Origin: Pseudomonadota bacterium
GTDB lineage: Bacteria > Desulfobacterota > Desulfobacteria > Desulfobacterales > RPRI01
Assembly (NCBI GenBank): GCA_018817425.1
Contig: JAHITX010000001.1
Coordinates: 85,497-149,496 of the forward strand
Length of the DNA stretch: 64,000 nt
Direction of reading: 5' to 3'
Positions 25,855 through 33,367 of this stretch are shown here, one piece after another; the first letter of the stretch is position 1; each line of letters opens with the position of its first letter. The translations under genes were made by a program, and so were the position numbers. A model generated the notes under the pieces. That model saw only the letters and a list, made by a program, of their open reading frames with translations. It was not told the origin of the DNA and did no database searches.

Positions 25855-25870
25855 TGGCGTATAAAATGCT
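25855..25870 (+). promoter_or_regulatory. Candidate sigma-54 (-24/-12) promoter of the ORP-like operon
   Basis: TGGCGTATAAAATGCT matches the sigma-54 consensus at GG (-24), C, and TGC with T (-12), with correct spacing. It lies about 105 bases before the first gene (25975) and follows a sigma-54 activator gene. Confidence 0.5.
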
Positions 25871-25974
25871 TATATAATAACAGCAATAGCTTTGAAGAAA
25901 AAGATTTGCAGATGTTGAAACAAGCTATTATCCGGTTTCTTTTATTAAGAACAGTATAGGCAAGGGTATTTCAA

Positions 25975-26424
25975 ATGAGAATAGCCATTCCTGTTTGGTA
26001 CGACAAAGTATCGCCTGTATTAGATACGGCATCAAAACTTTTAATTGTCGAACTCGAAGACAGGAAAGAGAAGTCAAGGTTTGAAATATACCTTGATGAA
26101 CCGGAACTGTCCCGAAGATGTGTTCGTATCTGCGGCATGCAAGTGGATACATTAATATGCGGTGCTGTGTCGCGCCCTTTCTGGAGATTGCTTGCGGCAT
26201 CCGGTATTAATGTTATTCAAAACATATCAGGTCATCCTGAGGATGTTCTGGAAGCATACCTTAAAGGAAACATTTTTCGTTCCGGATTCCTTATGCCGGG
26301 CTGCAAGCGAAGCAGAGAAAATTATGGCAGAAATGATATTCAAAAATGTCCCGTGCAGAGAAGAACACGAAAAACAAGCTGCAACAGAAACCCCAAAGAG
26401 GCTTCTTCGGAATATAAAGCGTAA
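25975..26424 (+). CDS. NifX/NifB-type FeMo-cofactor-binding domain protein 1
   Basis: 149 residues. The first ~110 have the dinitrogenase iron-molybdenum cofactor-binding fold: IAIPVWYDKVSPVLDTASKL, CGAVSRPFWRLLAASGINVI and EDVLEAYLKGNIF. A basic C-terminal tail of about 40 residues rich in Arg and Asn carries Cys residues (MPGCKRSRENYG and KCPVQRRTRKTSC). Proteins of this group bind metal-sulfur clusters and occur in ORP operons of sulfate reducers. It is the first gene after the sigma-54 promoter candidate; a family A repeat separates it from mrp. Confidence 0.82.
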   Translation: MRIAIPVWYDKVSPVLDTASKLLIVELEDRKEKSRFEIYLDEPELSRRCVRICGMQVDTLICGAVSRPFWRLLAASGINVIQNISGHPEDVLEAYLKGNIFRSGFLMPGCKRSRENYGRNDIQKCPVQRRTRKTSCNRNPKEASSEYKA

Positions 26425-26427
26425 TAT

Positions 26428-26568
26428 GAGCCACTTTCAAAACGTTTCAGTTTGTTCAAGCTCAAGGCGGGAGAGAATTTCAACCACAGGAATACATTTA
26501 GTATTTCGAGGATTGAAATTTGAGCCCAACGCCGAGATCGGCCAAAATGGAGCGTTTTGAAACTGGCT
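26428..26568 (+). repeat. MITE-like repeat family A, copy 5 (141 bp)
   Basis: Complete copy starting 4 bases after the stop of the preceding gene. It reads TTTGTTCAAGCTC where other copies have TTTGGTCAAGCTC, and ends GGCTA instead of GGCTC, so it is slightly decayed. Flanks ATAT and ATAG match at three of four bases. Confidence 0.88.
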
Positions 26569-26628
26569 ATAGATAATATAATTCGGTTTCTATCGGGTTG
26601 AAAGCACTAAAAAAGGAGAAAAAGTAAT

Positions 26629-27474
26629 ATGTTGAGCCAAAGTTGTGGGGCGGGCAACCAAAACGACCAGCATGCAATACAGGATATCGAAATCGGAAAA
26701 CAGCTTGCCAATATTAAAAATAAAATTTTGGTAATGAGCGGAAAAGGAGGTGTCGGCAAAAGTAGTATAGCTGCCTATCTCGCTGTTCTCCTGTCAAAAA
26801 AAGGATGCAGGGTTGGTCTTCTGGATGTGGATCTTCATGGGCCTAGTATACCGAGAATGTTAGGAGTAAATGGCAAAGTGATGCAATCTGAAACTTCGGG
26901 GAAAATGCTTCCTGTCCAATATATGTCCAATTTACATGTCTTGTCTATTGAGACACTTATGGGAGAAAATAAAGATACCGCAACAATATGGCGTGGTCCT
27001 CTTAAAATTGGAGTTATCAAACAATTTATCTCGGACATTGAATGGTCAGAGCTTGATTATATGATTATTGATTCACCGCCGGGCACAGGGGATGAGCCAC
27101 TTACTGTAGCTCAGACCATTCCGGATGCAAAGGCTCTCATCGTAACAACTCCTCAGGAAATTTCTTTGGCTGACGTTAGAAAATCCATTAATTTTTGCCG
27201 CGAGGTTAATATGTCTATACTGGGAATAGTAGAAAATATGAGCGGTTTTGTATGCAGCCATTGTGGCGAGAAAACGGACCTATTCAAGGCACATGGCGGT
27301 GAAGCAATGGCTGCCAGAGAGAACTTAAGATTTTTAGCAAGTCTCCCTATTGAGCCTGAAGTGGTCAGACGTGCTGATGAAGGGCTTCTGGCAAGTCTGG
27401 ATCAGGAAAAACTGGGGTTTTCACAGGAATTTGATAAAATGGTTGAACTGATAATTAAGTTACATCCGTTTTAA
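26629..27474 (+). CDS. Mrp/NBP35-type P-loop ATPase (Fe-S cluster carrier)
   Basis: 281 residues. Deviant Walker A MSGKGGVGKSSIAAYL (about residues 36-51), GLLDVDLHGPSIPRMLG, MIIDSPPGTGDEPLT, and the Cys pair SGFVCSHCGE that would hold a bridging [4Fe-4S] cluster between two subunits. Mrp proteins transfer Fe-S clusters to target apoproteins; in Desulfovibrio the homologue (MRP of the ORP complex, DVU2109) belongs to the orange-protein system. AAGGAG lies before the ATG. It is the second gene of the ORP-like cluster and follows a repeat. Confidence 0.93.
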   Translation: MLSQSCGAGNQNDQHAIQDIEIGKQLANIKNKILVMSGKGGVGKSSIAAYLAVLLSKKGCRVGLLDVDLHGPSIPRMLGVNGKVMQSETSGKMLPVQYMSNLHVLSIETLMGENKDTATIWRGPLKIGVIKQFISDIEWSELDYMIIDSPPGTGDEPLTVAQTIPDAKALIVTTPQEISLADVRKSINFCREVNMSILGIVENMSGFVCSHCGEKTDLFKAHGGEAMAARENLRFLASLPIEPEVVRRADEGLLASLDQEKLGFSQEFDKMVELIIKLHPF

Positions 27475-27583
27475 ATCGGTTTTTTCACTGGGTTGCTGCA
27501 TCAAACTAAAACCCTCCTATGCTGATATTATGACTAAACTTTGAGCAGCAGCCTGGTGGAAAATTTTATAAAGGAGAAAAATT

Positions 27584-27814
27584 ATGTCACCTAAAGGACA
27601 AGGGCAAGGAAGAACTGGCGGCGGGAAGAATCAGAGCGGTTCCGGAGCAACAAAAGGCATGGGCGGCGGGCGCGGCATGGGCGGTGGACAAGGTGTCGGA
27701 CTGGGGGGAGAGTGCATATGTCCGAAATGTGGAGAAAAACAGCCCCATGAGCGCGGCAATCCCTGTTATGGTGTAGCTTGTCCTAAATGTGGAAGTCTAA
27801 TGGCAAGGGCATAG
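27584..27814 (+). CDS. Gly-rich small zinc-ribbon protein
   Basis: 76 residues. The N-terminal half is a Gly/Gln/Arg/Met-rich tail ([15 protein letters not shown] and repeated GGGRGMGGG), the C-terminal half a Cys4-like unit: [26 protein letters not shown]. This should bind a zinc or iron centre. The genes before and after suggest a role in the ORP-like complex, but I do not know one. AAGGAG lies before the ATG. It is 13 bases upstream of the first MinD-like gene. Confidence 0.7.
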   Translation: MSPKGQGQGRTGGGKNQSGSGATKGMGGGRGMGGGQGVGLGGECICPKCGEKQPHERGNPCYGVACPKCGSLMARA

Positions 27815-27827
27815 GAAACTTAAAATA

Positions 27828-28670
27828 ATGATTATAAGCGTTGCAAGCGGAAAAGGTGGAACGGGCAAAACGACTATTGCCACAAATCTTGCTGTTTCTG
27901 TAGGAAAGGATGTACAGCTTTTAGACTGTGATGTGGAAGAGCCTAATGCGCATCTTTTTCTTAATCCTGCAATTAAAGAAACTGAAAAAGTTTCAACTCC
28001 GGTTCCATTAGTAGATGAGGATAAGTGCAATTTCTGCGGTAAATGTGCCCAGATATGCCAGTTTAAGGCAATCCTGGTGCTGGGTGAAGTTATACTGACA
28101 TTTCCGGAAATGTGCCATAGTTGCGGCGGGTGTATGAAGGTTTGCCCTGTTAGTGCTATTTCGGAAACGGGCAGAGAATTGGGTGTTATAGAAAGAGGGA
28201 ATAGGAACGGTGTGGATTTTGTTCACGGAAAATTAAGAGTCGGAGAGGCAATGTCACCTCCGCTTATCCGTAAGGTTCGTTCTTTTACCCGGCCCGAATT
28301 ATTAACCATTATCGATGCCCCTCCTGGAACTTCCTGTCCGGTGATTACTTCTATGAAAGATTCAGACTTTATATTGCTGGTAACGGAACCAACTCCTTTT
28401 GGCCTTCATGATTTGAAACTTGCAGTTGAAGCTGTGAGGATACTGGGAATACCTCATGGGCTGGTAATTAATCGTTCGGACATTGGAGACGGGCAGGTGA
28501 AAGACTATGCTGCAAATATGAAAATACCGGTACTTATGGAGATACCATTCAGCAGGAAAATTGCAGAGGCCTATTCACGGGGACAACTTCTTGTGGATGC
28601 AATGCCCGAATGGCGGGAGAAGTTTTTGTTTTTAAACAGCCGCATAAAAGAACTCGCAGATCAGAGTTGA
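27828..28670 (+). CDS. MinD-superfamily ATPase with inserted 2[4Fe-4S] ferredoxin domain, 1
   Basis: 280 residues. Deviant Walker A SGKGGTGKTTIATNLAV near the N-terminus, then an inserted ferredoxin domain (about 60-115) with two CxxCxxCxxxC motifs: CNFCGKCAQICQ and CHSCGGCMKVCPV. The ATPase resumes with IDAPPGTSCPVITSM and VTEPTPFGLHDLKLAVEAV. This pair of ferredoxin-containing MinD-like ATPases is typical of ORP clusters (DVU2103/DVU2104 in Desulfovibrio), where they form a complex with the orange protein. The stop lies 15 bases before the start of the second copy. Confidence 0.92.
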   Translation: MIISVASGKGGTGKTTIATNLAVSVGKDVQLLDCDVEEPNAHLFLNPAIKETEKVSTPVPLVDEDKCNFCGKCAQICQFKAILVLGEVILTFPEMCHSCGGCMKVCPVSAISETGRELGVIERGNRNGVDFVHGKLRVGEAMSPPLIRKVRSFTRPELLTIIDAPPGTSCPVITSMKDSDFILLVTEPTPFGLHDLKLAVEAVRILGIPHGLVINRSDIGDGQVKDYAANMKIPVLMEIPFSRKIAEAYSRGQLLVDAMPEWREKFLFLNSRIKELADQS

Positions 28671-28684
28671 CCGGGGGATATTTA

Positions 28685-29554
28685 ATGAAAGAGTTGGTAA
28701 TAATCAGTGGTAAAGGCGGCACCGGAAAAACCAGTATTGTTTCAGCCTTTGCCTCACTTGCCGAAAATAAAATTCTATGCGATGCGGATGTGGATGCAGC
28801 CGATCTCCATCTTATAACTGCCCCGGATATTCAACAACGAAATGATTTTAAAGGCGGCTGCAAAGCAGTTATTGATGAAAAATTCTGTACCGAATGCGGT
28901 TTGTGCCGGGATCTGTGCAAATGGAATGCTATAAATGATGATTTTGTTGTAAATGATTTAGAATGCGAAGGCTGCGGTGTTTGTGTTTATTTTTGTCCTG
29001 AAAAGGCTATCGAGTTTCCGGTACAAACCTGCGGTGAATGGTATATTTCCGAAACCCGGTTTGGGCCTATGGTTCATGCCAGACTGGGTATCGCTGAGGA
29101 AAATTCCGGAAGGCTGGTAACGCTTGTGAGGCAGGAAGCCAAAAAGCTTGCGGAAAAAAACAGCCTTGATTTAATTATTACGGACGGGCCACCGGGCATA
29201 GGGTGTCCTGTCATTGCTTCCATTGGTGGTGCATCAGCCGTTCTGATTGTTACCGAACCTACAGTTTCAAGCCGGCATGACATGGAACGTGTTGCGCAGT
29301 TAGCCGCACATTTTAAGGTGCCGGCCATGGTATGTGTAAATAAGTTCGATCTTAATCAAGAAGAGACTCAGGCAATAGAAAAGTATTCGGAAAGCATGGG
29401 AATGGCTGTTCTGGGCAAAATTCCCTTTGATAATGCAGTAACTAAATCAATGGTACAGGGAAAAACGGTTTTTGAATATGATAAAGATTCGATATCTGCC
29501 CAAGCGATCATGACGATTTGGAAACAAATAAGTAAATATTTAAACGACAATTAG
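28685..29554 (+). CDS. MinD-superfamily ATPase with inserted 2[4Fe-4S] ferredoxin domain, 2
   Basis: 289 residues from ATG 28685. Longer upstream starts lie inside the previous gene and are rejected, as the protein then begins with the expected MKELVIISGKGGTGKTS. The ferredoxin insert has CTECGLCRDLCK and CEGCGVCVYFCPE; the ATPase resumes with ITDGPPGIGCPVIASIG and VTEPTVSSRHDMERV. It is a diverged paralogue of the preceding gene and is presumed to form a heterodimer with it. Tandem pairs of this kind accompany NifX-like proteins in anaerobes. Confidence 0.92.
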   Translation: MKELVIISGKGGTGKTSIVSAFASLAENKILCDADVDAADLHLITAPDIQQRNDFKGGCKAVIDEKFCTECGLCRDLCKWNAINDDFVVNDLECEGCGVCVYFCPEKAIEFPVQTCGEWYISETRFGPMVHARLGIAEENSGRLVTLVRQEAKKLAEKNSLDLIITDGPPGIGCPVIASIGGASAVLIVTEPTVSSRHDMERVAQLAAHFKVPAMVCVNKFDLNQEETQAIEKYSESMGMAVLGKIPFDNAVTKSMVQGKTVFEYDKDSISAQAIMTIWKQISKYLNDN

Positions 29555-29607
29555 TAAACCAGATTGAAATAAGTAAATTAATTTAAATTATGGAGGGTTT
29601 TTAGCAA

Positions 29608-29991
29608 ATGGAAAATGGAAGAATAGCAATTCCGTCAATGGAAGCAGGCGGTCTTGATGGCCAGCGTTCCGGTCATTTTGGTCATTGTGATGTGTTCACA
29701 TTGATCGATGTGGAAGATGGAAAAATAAAGAGTGTAAGTACTGTTCCCAATCAGGAGCATGTCCAGGGTGGGTGTATGGTGCCTGTTAATATTCTGGCGG
29801 GACATAAAGTGAATGCTCTTGTTGTCGGCGGAATAGGAATGCGCCCTCTGATGGGTTTCAGACAGGTGGGCATTGATGTTTATCATGATGATACCAGGGC
29901 TGAAATAAGACCGGTTGTGGAAGATTTAATCGCAGGCAAACTGCCTGTCATCAGTGATAAGCAGGTCTGTGGCGGAGGTGGGGGCGGTTGA
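29608..29991 (+). CDS. NifX/NifB-type FeMo-cofactor-binding domain protein 2
   Basis: 127 residues. The domain begins GRIAIPSMEAGGLDGQRSGH with the His-containing loop FGHCDVFTLIDVEDG, and continues with VNALVVGGIGMRPLMGFRQVG. The C-terminus is an unusual KQVCGGGGGG tail: a Cys followed by six Gly. GGAGG lies before the ATG. Members bind metal-sulfur clusters; the homologues in ORP operons may supply or carry the Mo-Cu cluster. The gene stands between the ferredoxin-MinD pair and the next NifX-like gene. Confidence 0.85.
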   Translation: MENGRIAIPSMEAGGLDGQRSGHFGHCDVFTLIDVEDGKIKSVSTVPNQEHVQGGCMVPVNILAGHKVNALVVGGIGMRPLMGFRQVGIDVYHDDTRAEIRPVVEDLIAGKLPVISDKQVCGGGGGG

Positions 29992-30057
29992 TCTAAGGAA
30001 TAATTAACCGGAGCAATATCTGTTAAAAGATAAAATCAGAAGCAGGGAGATCAAATA

Positions 30058-30417
30058 ATGAAAATAGCTGTAACATCTGCCGGAATGGATCTGGATTCGC
30101 AGGTTGATCCTCGCTTTGGAAGGGCAGCCCACATACTTCTTGTGGATTCGGAAACCTTTGAGTTTGAGGTGCTGGATAATAAGGAGAATATTAATGCTCT
30201 CAAAGGTGCCGGCATTCAGGCGGCAAGTATGGTAAGCCAAAAAGGCGCAAAGGTTCTGCTTACCGGATTTTGCGGTCCCAATGCTTTCAAAACACTCAGG
30301 GCTGCAAAAGTCGGCGTGGCTAATGATGCCTCAGGATCGGTTAAAGATGCTGTTAAGGCATATCTTGACGGAAAGCTACCATTAGCAGATAACCCGAATA
30401 CCGAAGGCCACTGGTAG
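30058..30417 (+). CDS. NifX-type protein 3, candidate orange protein (ORP)
   Basis: 119 residues, all one NifX-like domain: MKIAVTSAGMDLDSQVDPRF at the N-terminus, GRAAHILLVDSETFEFEVLDN, then VLLTGFCGPNAFKTLRAAKV and YLDGKLPLADNPNTEGHW. By length, position after the MinD pair, and the KIAVTSAGxxLDSxVDPRFGR start, it is the best match in the cluster to orange protein, which binds a S2MoS2CuS2MoS2 cluster in Desulfovibrio. Which NifX-like protein here carries the cluster is an inference. GGGAG lies before the ATG. Confidence 0.83.
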   Translation: MKIAVTSAGMDLDSQVDPRFGRAAHILLVDSETFEFEVLDNKENINALKGAGIQAASMVSQKGAKVLLTGFCGPNAFKTLRAAKVGVANDASGSVKDAVKAYLDGKLPLADNPNTEGHW

Positions 30418-30432
30418 GTATAAGAGGTTCTT

Positions 30433-30816
30433 ATGTTAAAATTATTGCTGGTTACTGCAACTAAAGAAAACTTTTTCGATTTTGCTAAAGAAATAGAAAA
30501 GCAAAAAGATGTTGAAGTTTTATGGGCTGACTTAGGCCAAAAGGCGCTGGACATGGTTTCTGTCAGTCCTGTCGACCTAGTTGTTGCAGATGAAAACTTA
30601 AAAGATATGACCGGATTGCAGTTAGCTTTACGATTGCTTTCCGTTAATCCGATGGTTAATTGTTCAGTCGTAAGTTCTCTTGATGCTAAACAATTTCACG
30701 AAGCAAGCGAAGGGCTCGGTTTGATATCGCAACTACTGCCCCGACCTGTTGCAGAACAAGCGGTTGAACTGCTTGTACGCTTAAAAGAAATAAAAAATCT
30801 TACCTTAAAAATATAA
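30433..30816 (+). CDS. Degenerate response-regulator receiver domain protein
   Basis: 127 residues of CheY-like fold. The phospho-acceptor is present (LVVADENLKDMTGLQLALRL, Asp in VVAD), but the usual acidic pair at the end of strand 1 is missing (VTATKEN), and the switch Lys is Arg (LLPRPV). Such stand-alone, partly degenerate receivers often act in protein-protein contacts rather than phosphotransfer. The gene is 15 bases after the candidate ORP gene and so may be part of the complex. Function unknown. Confidence 0.72.
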   Translation: MLKLLLVTATKENFFDFAKEIEKQKDVEVLWADLGQKALDMVSVSPVDLVVADENLKDMTGLQLALRLLSVNPMVNCSVVSSLDAKQFHEASEGLGLISQLLPRPVAEQAVELLVRLKEIKNLTLKI

Positions 30817-30878
30817 AATTTTATCAGATATGATTCATAACTGAGTTCATGGTTGGATTAAATATGGAGGAAGTATTA

Positions 30879-31244
30879 ATGAATATTGCTGTGTTAAGCT
30901 GTAAAAATATTAAGGATGAAACCTGTCTGGGATGTCAACGCTGCCTGATGGCTTTTGATAAAAAAGAAGGTGAATTTGAAAGATATAAAGGCAGTGATGC
31001 CAAATTAAGGGCTCTTTTGCATTGCGGAGGATGTCCTGGCACCTCACCGATAGTGCGTCTTGTAAATTTGAAAGCATGGATGGGACTAACAAATGAAAAA
31101 ATTGATGCCGTACATATAGGTACATGCCTTTTAGATAATTGTCCGTACAAAGATACAATTATATCGAAAGTAAAGGCAAAAGCCGGTGTTGATGTAATTG
31201 AGGGCAGTCATCCTTATAGACCTGTTAATATTTTTGGGGCCTGA
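30879..31244 (+). CDS. CGGC domain-containing protein
   Basis: 121 residues from ATG 30879, chosen because GGAGGAAG lies 6 bases upstream; the frame is open to 30849. It starts NIAVLSCKNIKDETCLGCQRCL, has the name-giving LHCGGCPGTS near residue 47, and a third Cys pair region TCLLDNCPYKD with the strand before it. CGGC proteins are small Cys-rich proteins found with MinD/NifX-like genes in anaerobes and presumably bind a metal. It ends the first part of the cluster; a family B repeat follows. Confidence 0.82.
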   Translation: MNIAVLSCKNIKDETCLGCQRCLMAFDKKEGEFERYKGSDAKLRALLHCGGCPGTSPIVRLVNLKAWMGLTNEKIDAVHIGTCLLDNCPYKDTIISKVKAKAGVDVIEGSHPYRPVNIFGA

Positions 31245-31317
31245 AGAAAGATAATTTTACAAGTCTTTTCTTGTGTGATCGATGTTAATGTAATATTATT
31301 ATTTCGTTTTTCTATTC

Positions 31318-31458
31318 TAGGCTTCTTGAAAAAATACCTCTTTTGCGCGATTTTGCGTGAGGTTTGATTTCAATTTTTGAAATACTTTATGTATTCTTGT
31401 GATTGAATATCTCACCTTTTGTTAACCTCAGCAAAACCGGACATTTTTCAAAAGCCTC
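31318..31458 (+). repeat. MITE-like repeat family B (141 bp), related core to family A
   Basis: Ends TAGGCTTCTTGAAAAAAT and, inverted, GAGGCTTTTGAAAAATG. The centre GAAATACTTTATGTATTC and GTGATTGAA are shared with family A (GAAATACTCAATGTATTC, GTGGTTGAA in the same order), while the arms differ. It is the only copy found. Confidence 0.65.
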
Positions 31459-31483
31459 AATCCAAACGAAATAAGGAGTAGAA

Positions 31484-33166
31484 ATGTCTGATATAAAACT
31501 TCGAGTATTAGTTATTGGCGGTGTTGCCTGCGGGCCCAAGACAGCATCGAGGCTGAAACGACTCCTCCCGGATTCTGATATAACAATTATAGAAAAGGGA
31601 GGCATTGTTTCTTACGGAGCCTGCGGCTTGCCTTATTATGTTGAGGGTTTATTTGAAAGAGTTGAAATGCTCACCGAAACCCCGGTTGGTGTGGCACGAA
31701 CCCCGGCTTTTTTTGAAAAAGCAAAAGGTGTTAAAGTCCTTACAGGAAAAGAAGCAATTGCAATCGATCGGAAAAATAAAACCGTTGAAGTAAAAGATCT
31801 GGCTAGCGGAAAAACAGATAAAATGAAGTACGACAAGCTGGTGCTGGCAACCGGCGGTTATCCATTCAGGCCCCCCATTCCCGGCGTTGATTTGAAAAAT
31901 GTCTGGTTTATCAGGCAACCTGATGATGCGGATACAATTGTTAAACAAATCGAAGCTCAGAAATTAAAGCGTGCTGTTCTTATCGGAGCGGGATTTATCA
32001 GTATTGAGATGTCGGAGGCTCTTGTTAAAAAAGGCCTTGATGTAACAATGGTGGAAATGGAAGATCAGATAATGCCTGCCATACTGGATAAAGATGTGGC
32101 AATGTTTGCTGCAAAGCATCTGCGTCAAAAAGGTGTAAAACTTATACTGTCCGAGACTGTTAAGGCTATAGGTGGTAAAGGAGCTGTTTCATCGGTTGAT
32201 ACGGATAAACAAAGTCTGCCTGCCGATCTGGTTGTTGTTGCGGTGGGTACCAGACCGAATGATAAACTTGCAAAAGATGCCGGTTTGCAATGCATGGATA
32301 AAGGCGGTATCGTAGTAAATGAATATTGCAAAACAAGTGATGAAAATATTTATGCAGGGGGCGACTGTGTAGCATCCCATTATGTTAATAAAACTGTGGG
32401 AAGTCCGCTTTATGTTCCCTTGGGATCTACTGCAAACAAGCATGGCAGGGTTATTGCCAATCATATTGCCGGGAATCCTACACCTTTTAATGGTATTGCC
32501 TGTTCCAGCATAGTAAAAGCGTTTGATTATACTATAGGGCGAACAGGGCTTACGGAAAAACAGGCACGGGCATTAAAGCTTGATGTTGAAACCACCGTAT
32601 GGGCAGGCCCTGACAAACCGCATTTCATGCCTGATGCCAAACCTTTTATAATAAAAATGATAGCTTCTAAACGTGACAGAAAGCTTTTGGGAATCCAGGT
32701 TGCCGGACTGGGGGAAGGCGCAAAGCGCTTGGATGTTGCTGCTAGTGTTATACTTTTGGGCGGGAACCTTGATCAGCTTGCAGATGTTGATTTTGCTTAT
32801 GCTCCGCCATATGGCCCGGCACTTGATCCGCTTGCAACCTGTGCTCATCTGATGATTAATAAACTGGATGGGATAGCTGCCGGTATTTCGGCTTTTAAGG
32901 CCAAAGAACGTATTGAAAAGGGAGATGTAGTATTGCTTGATGTCCGCATGCCGGATGAAGTTGCTGCCATGCCTTTTCCTTACGAGGTGCTTAATATACC
33001 GCTTGGAGCTTTGAGAGAAAAAGCAAATACTCTTCCTAAAGATAAAGATATTATTACTTTCTGCAAAATAAGTTTAAGAGGTTATGAGGCTCAAAGAATT
33101 TTAAATGCGGCAGGTTTTAGCCGGGTATCTTATATCGAAGGTGGTATAGTAAGCTGGCCCTTTTAA
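31484..33166 (+). CDS. CoA-disulfide reductase-rhodanese fusion (NADH-dependent per/polysulfide reductase type)
   Basis: 560 residues. FAD-binding IGGVACGPKTASRLKRLLPD, the redox-active Cys in YGACGLPYYVEG (Cys47), NAD-binding AVLIGAGFISIEMSEALVKK, and GTRPNDKLAKDAGLQ and YAGGDCVAS as in CoA-disulfide reductases. The last ~95 residues are a rhodanese domain with Cys in ITFCKISLRGYEAQRIL. Fusions of this kind (Npsr in Shewanella) reduce CoA persulfide or polysulfide with NADH, sulfur carriage being by the rhodanese. AAGGAG lies before the ATG. Its position after the ORP-like cluster suggests a sulfur-supply or protection role, but it may be independent. Confidence 0.88.
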   Translation: MSDIKLRVLVIGGVACGPKTASRLKRLLPDSDITIIEKGGIVSYGACGLPYYVEGLFERVEMLTETPVGVARTPAFFEKAKGVKVLTGKEAIAIDRKNKTVEVKDLASGKTDKMKYDKLVLATGGYPFRPPIPGVDLKNVWFIRQPDDADTIVKQIEAQKLKRAVLIGAGFISIEMSEALVKKGLDVTMVEMEDQIMPAILDKDVAMFAAKHLRQKGVKLILSETVKAIGGKGAVSSVDTDKQSLPADLVVVAVGTRPNDKLAKDAGLQCMDKGGIVVNEYCKTSDENIYAGGDCVASHYVNKTVGSPLYVPLGSTANKHGRVIANHIAGNPTPFNGIACSSIVKAFDYTIGRTGLTEKQARALKLDVETTVWAGPDKPHFMPDAKPFIIKMIASKRDRKLLGIQVAGLGEGAKRLDVAASVILLGGNLDQLADVDFAYAPPYGPALDPLATCAHLMINKLDGIAAGISAFKAKERIEKGDVVLLDVRMPDEVAAMPFPYEVLNIPLGALREKANTLPKDKDIITFCKISLRGYEAQRILNAAGFSRVSYIEGGIVSWPF

Positions 33167-33179
33167 ATGTAATATAAGA

Positions 33180-33367
33180 GAACCACTTTCAAAACGTTTC
33201 AGTTTGGTCAAGCTCAATGCGGGCGAAAACTTCAACCACAGGAATACATTAAGTATTTCGAGGATAGCGCTAAAGGTTAGCGCTTATGCTTCACTACGTG
33301 TCACTTCGTGCGAGATTTGAGCCCAACGCTTAAGATCGGCCAAAATGGGGCGTTTTGAAACTGGCTC
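33180..33367 (+). repeat. MITE-like repeat family A, copy 6 (188 bp, longest form)
   Basis: Both ends are present (GAACCACTTTCAAAACG, with one change, and GAAACTGGCTC). It holds a ~46-bp insertion between GAGGAT and TTTGAGCCC that shares AGCGCTAAAG, CTTCAC and CGTGCGA with copy 4. It lies 13 bases after the stop of the CoA-disulfide reductase gene; no exact flanking repeat was found. Confidence 0.88.

Noticed and set aside
26162..26560. A 132-codon plus-strand frame across the NifX-like gene end and repeat copy 5
   Set aside because: Runs in a different frame from the recognised NifX-like domain and ends inside the repeat.
2181..33367. Family A copies as a CRISPR array
   Set aside because: Copies are kilobases apart, on both strands, with no regular spacers and no cas genes.
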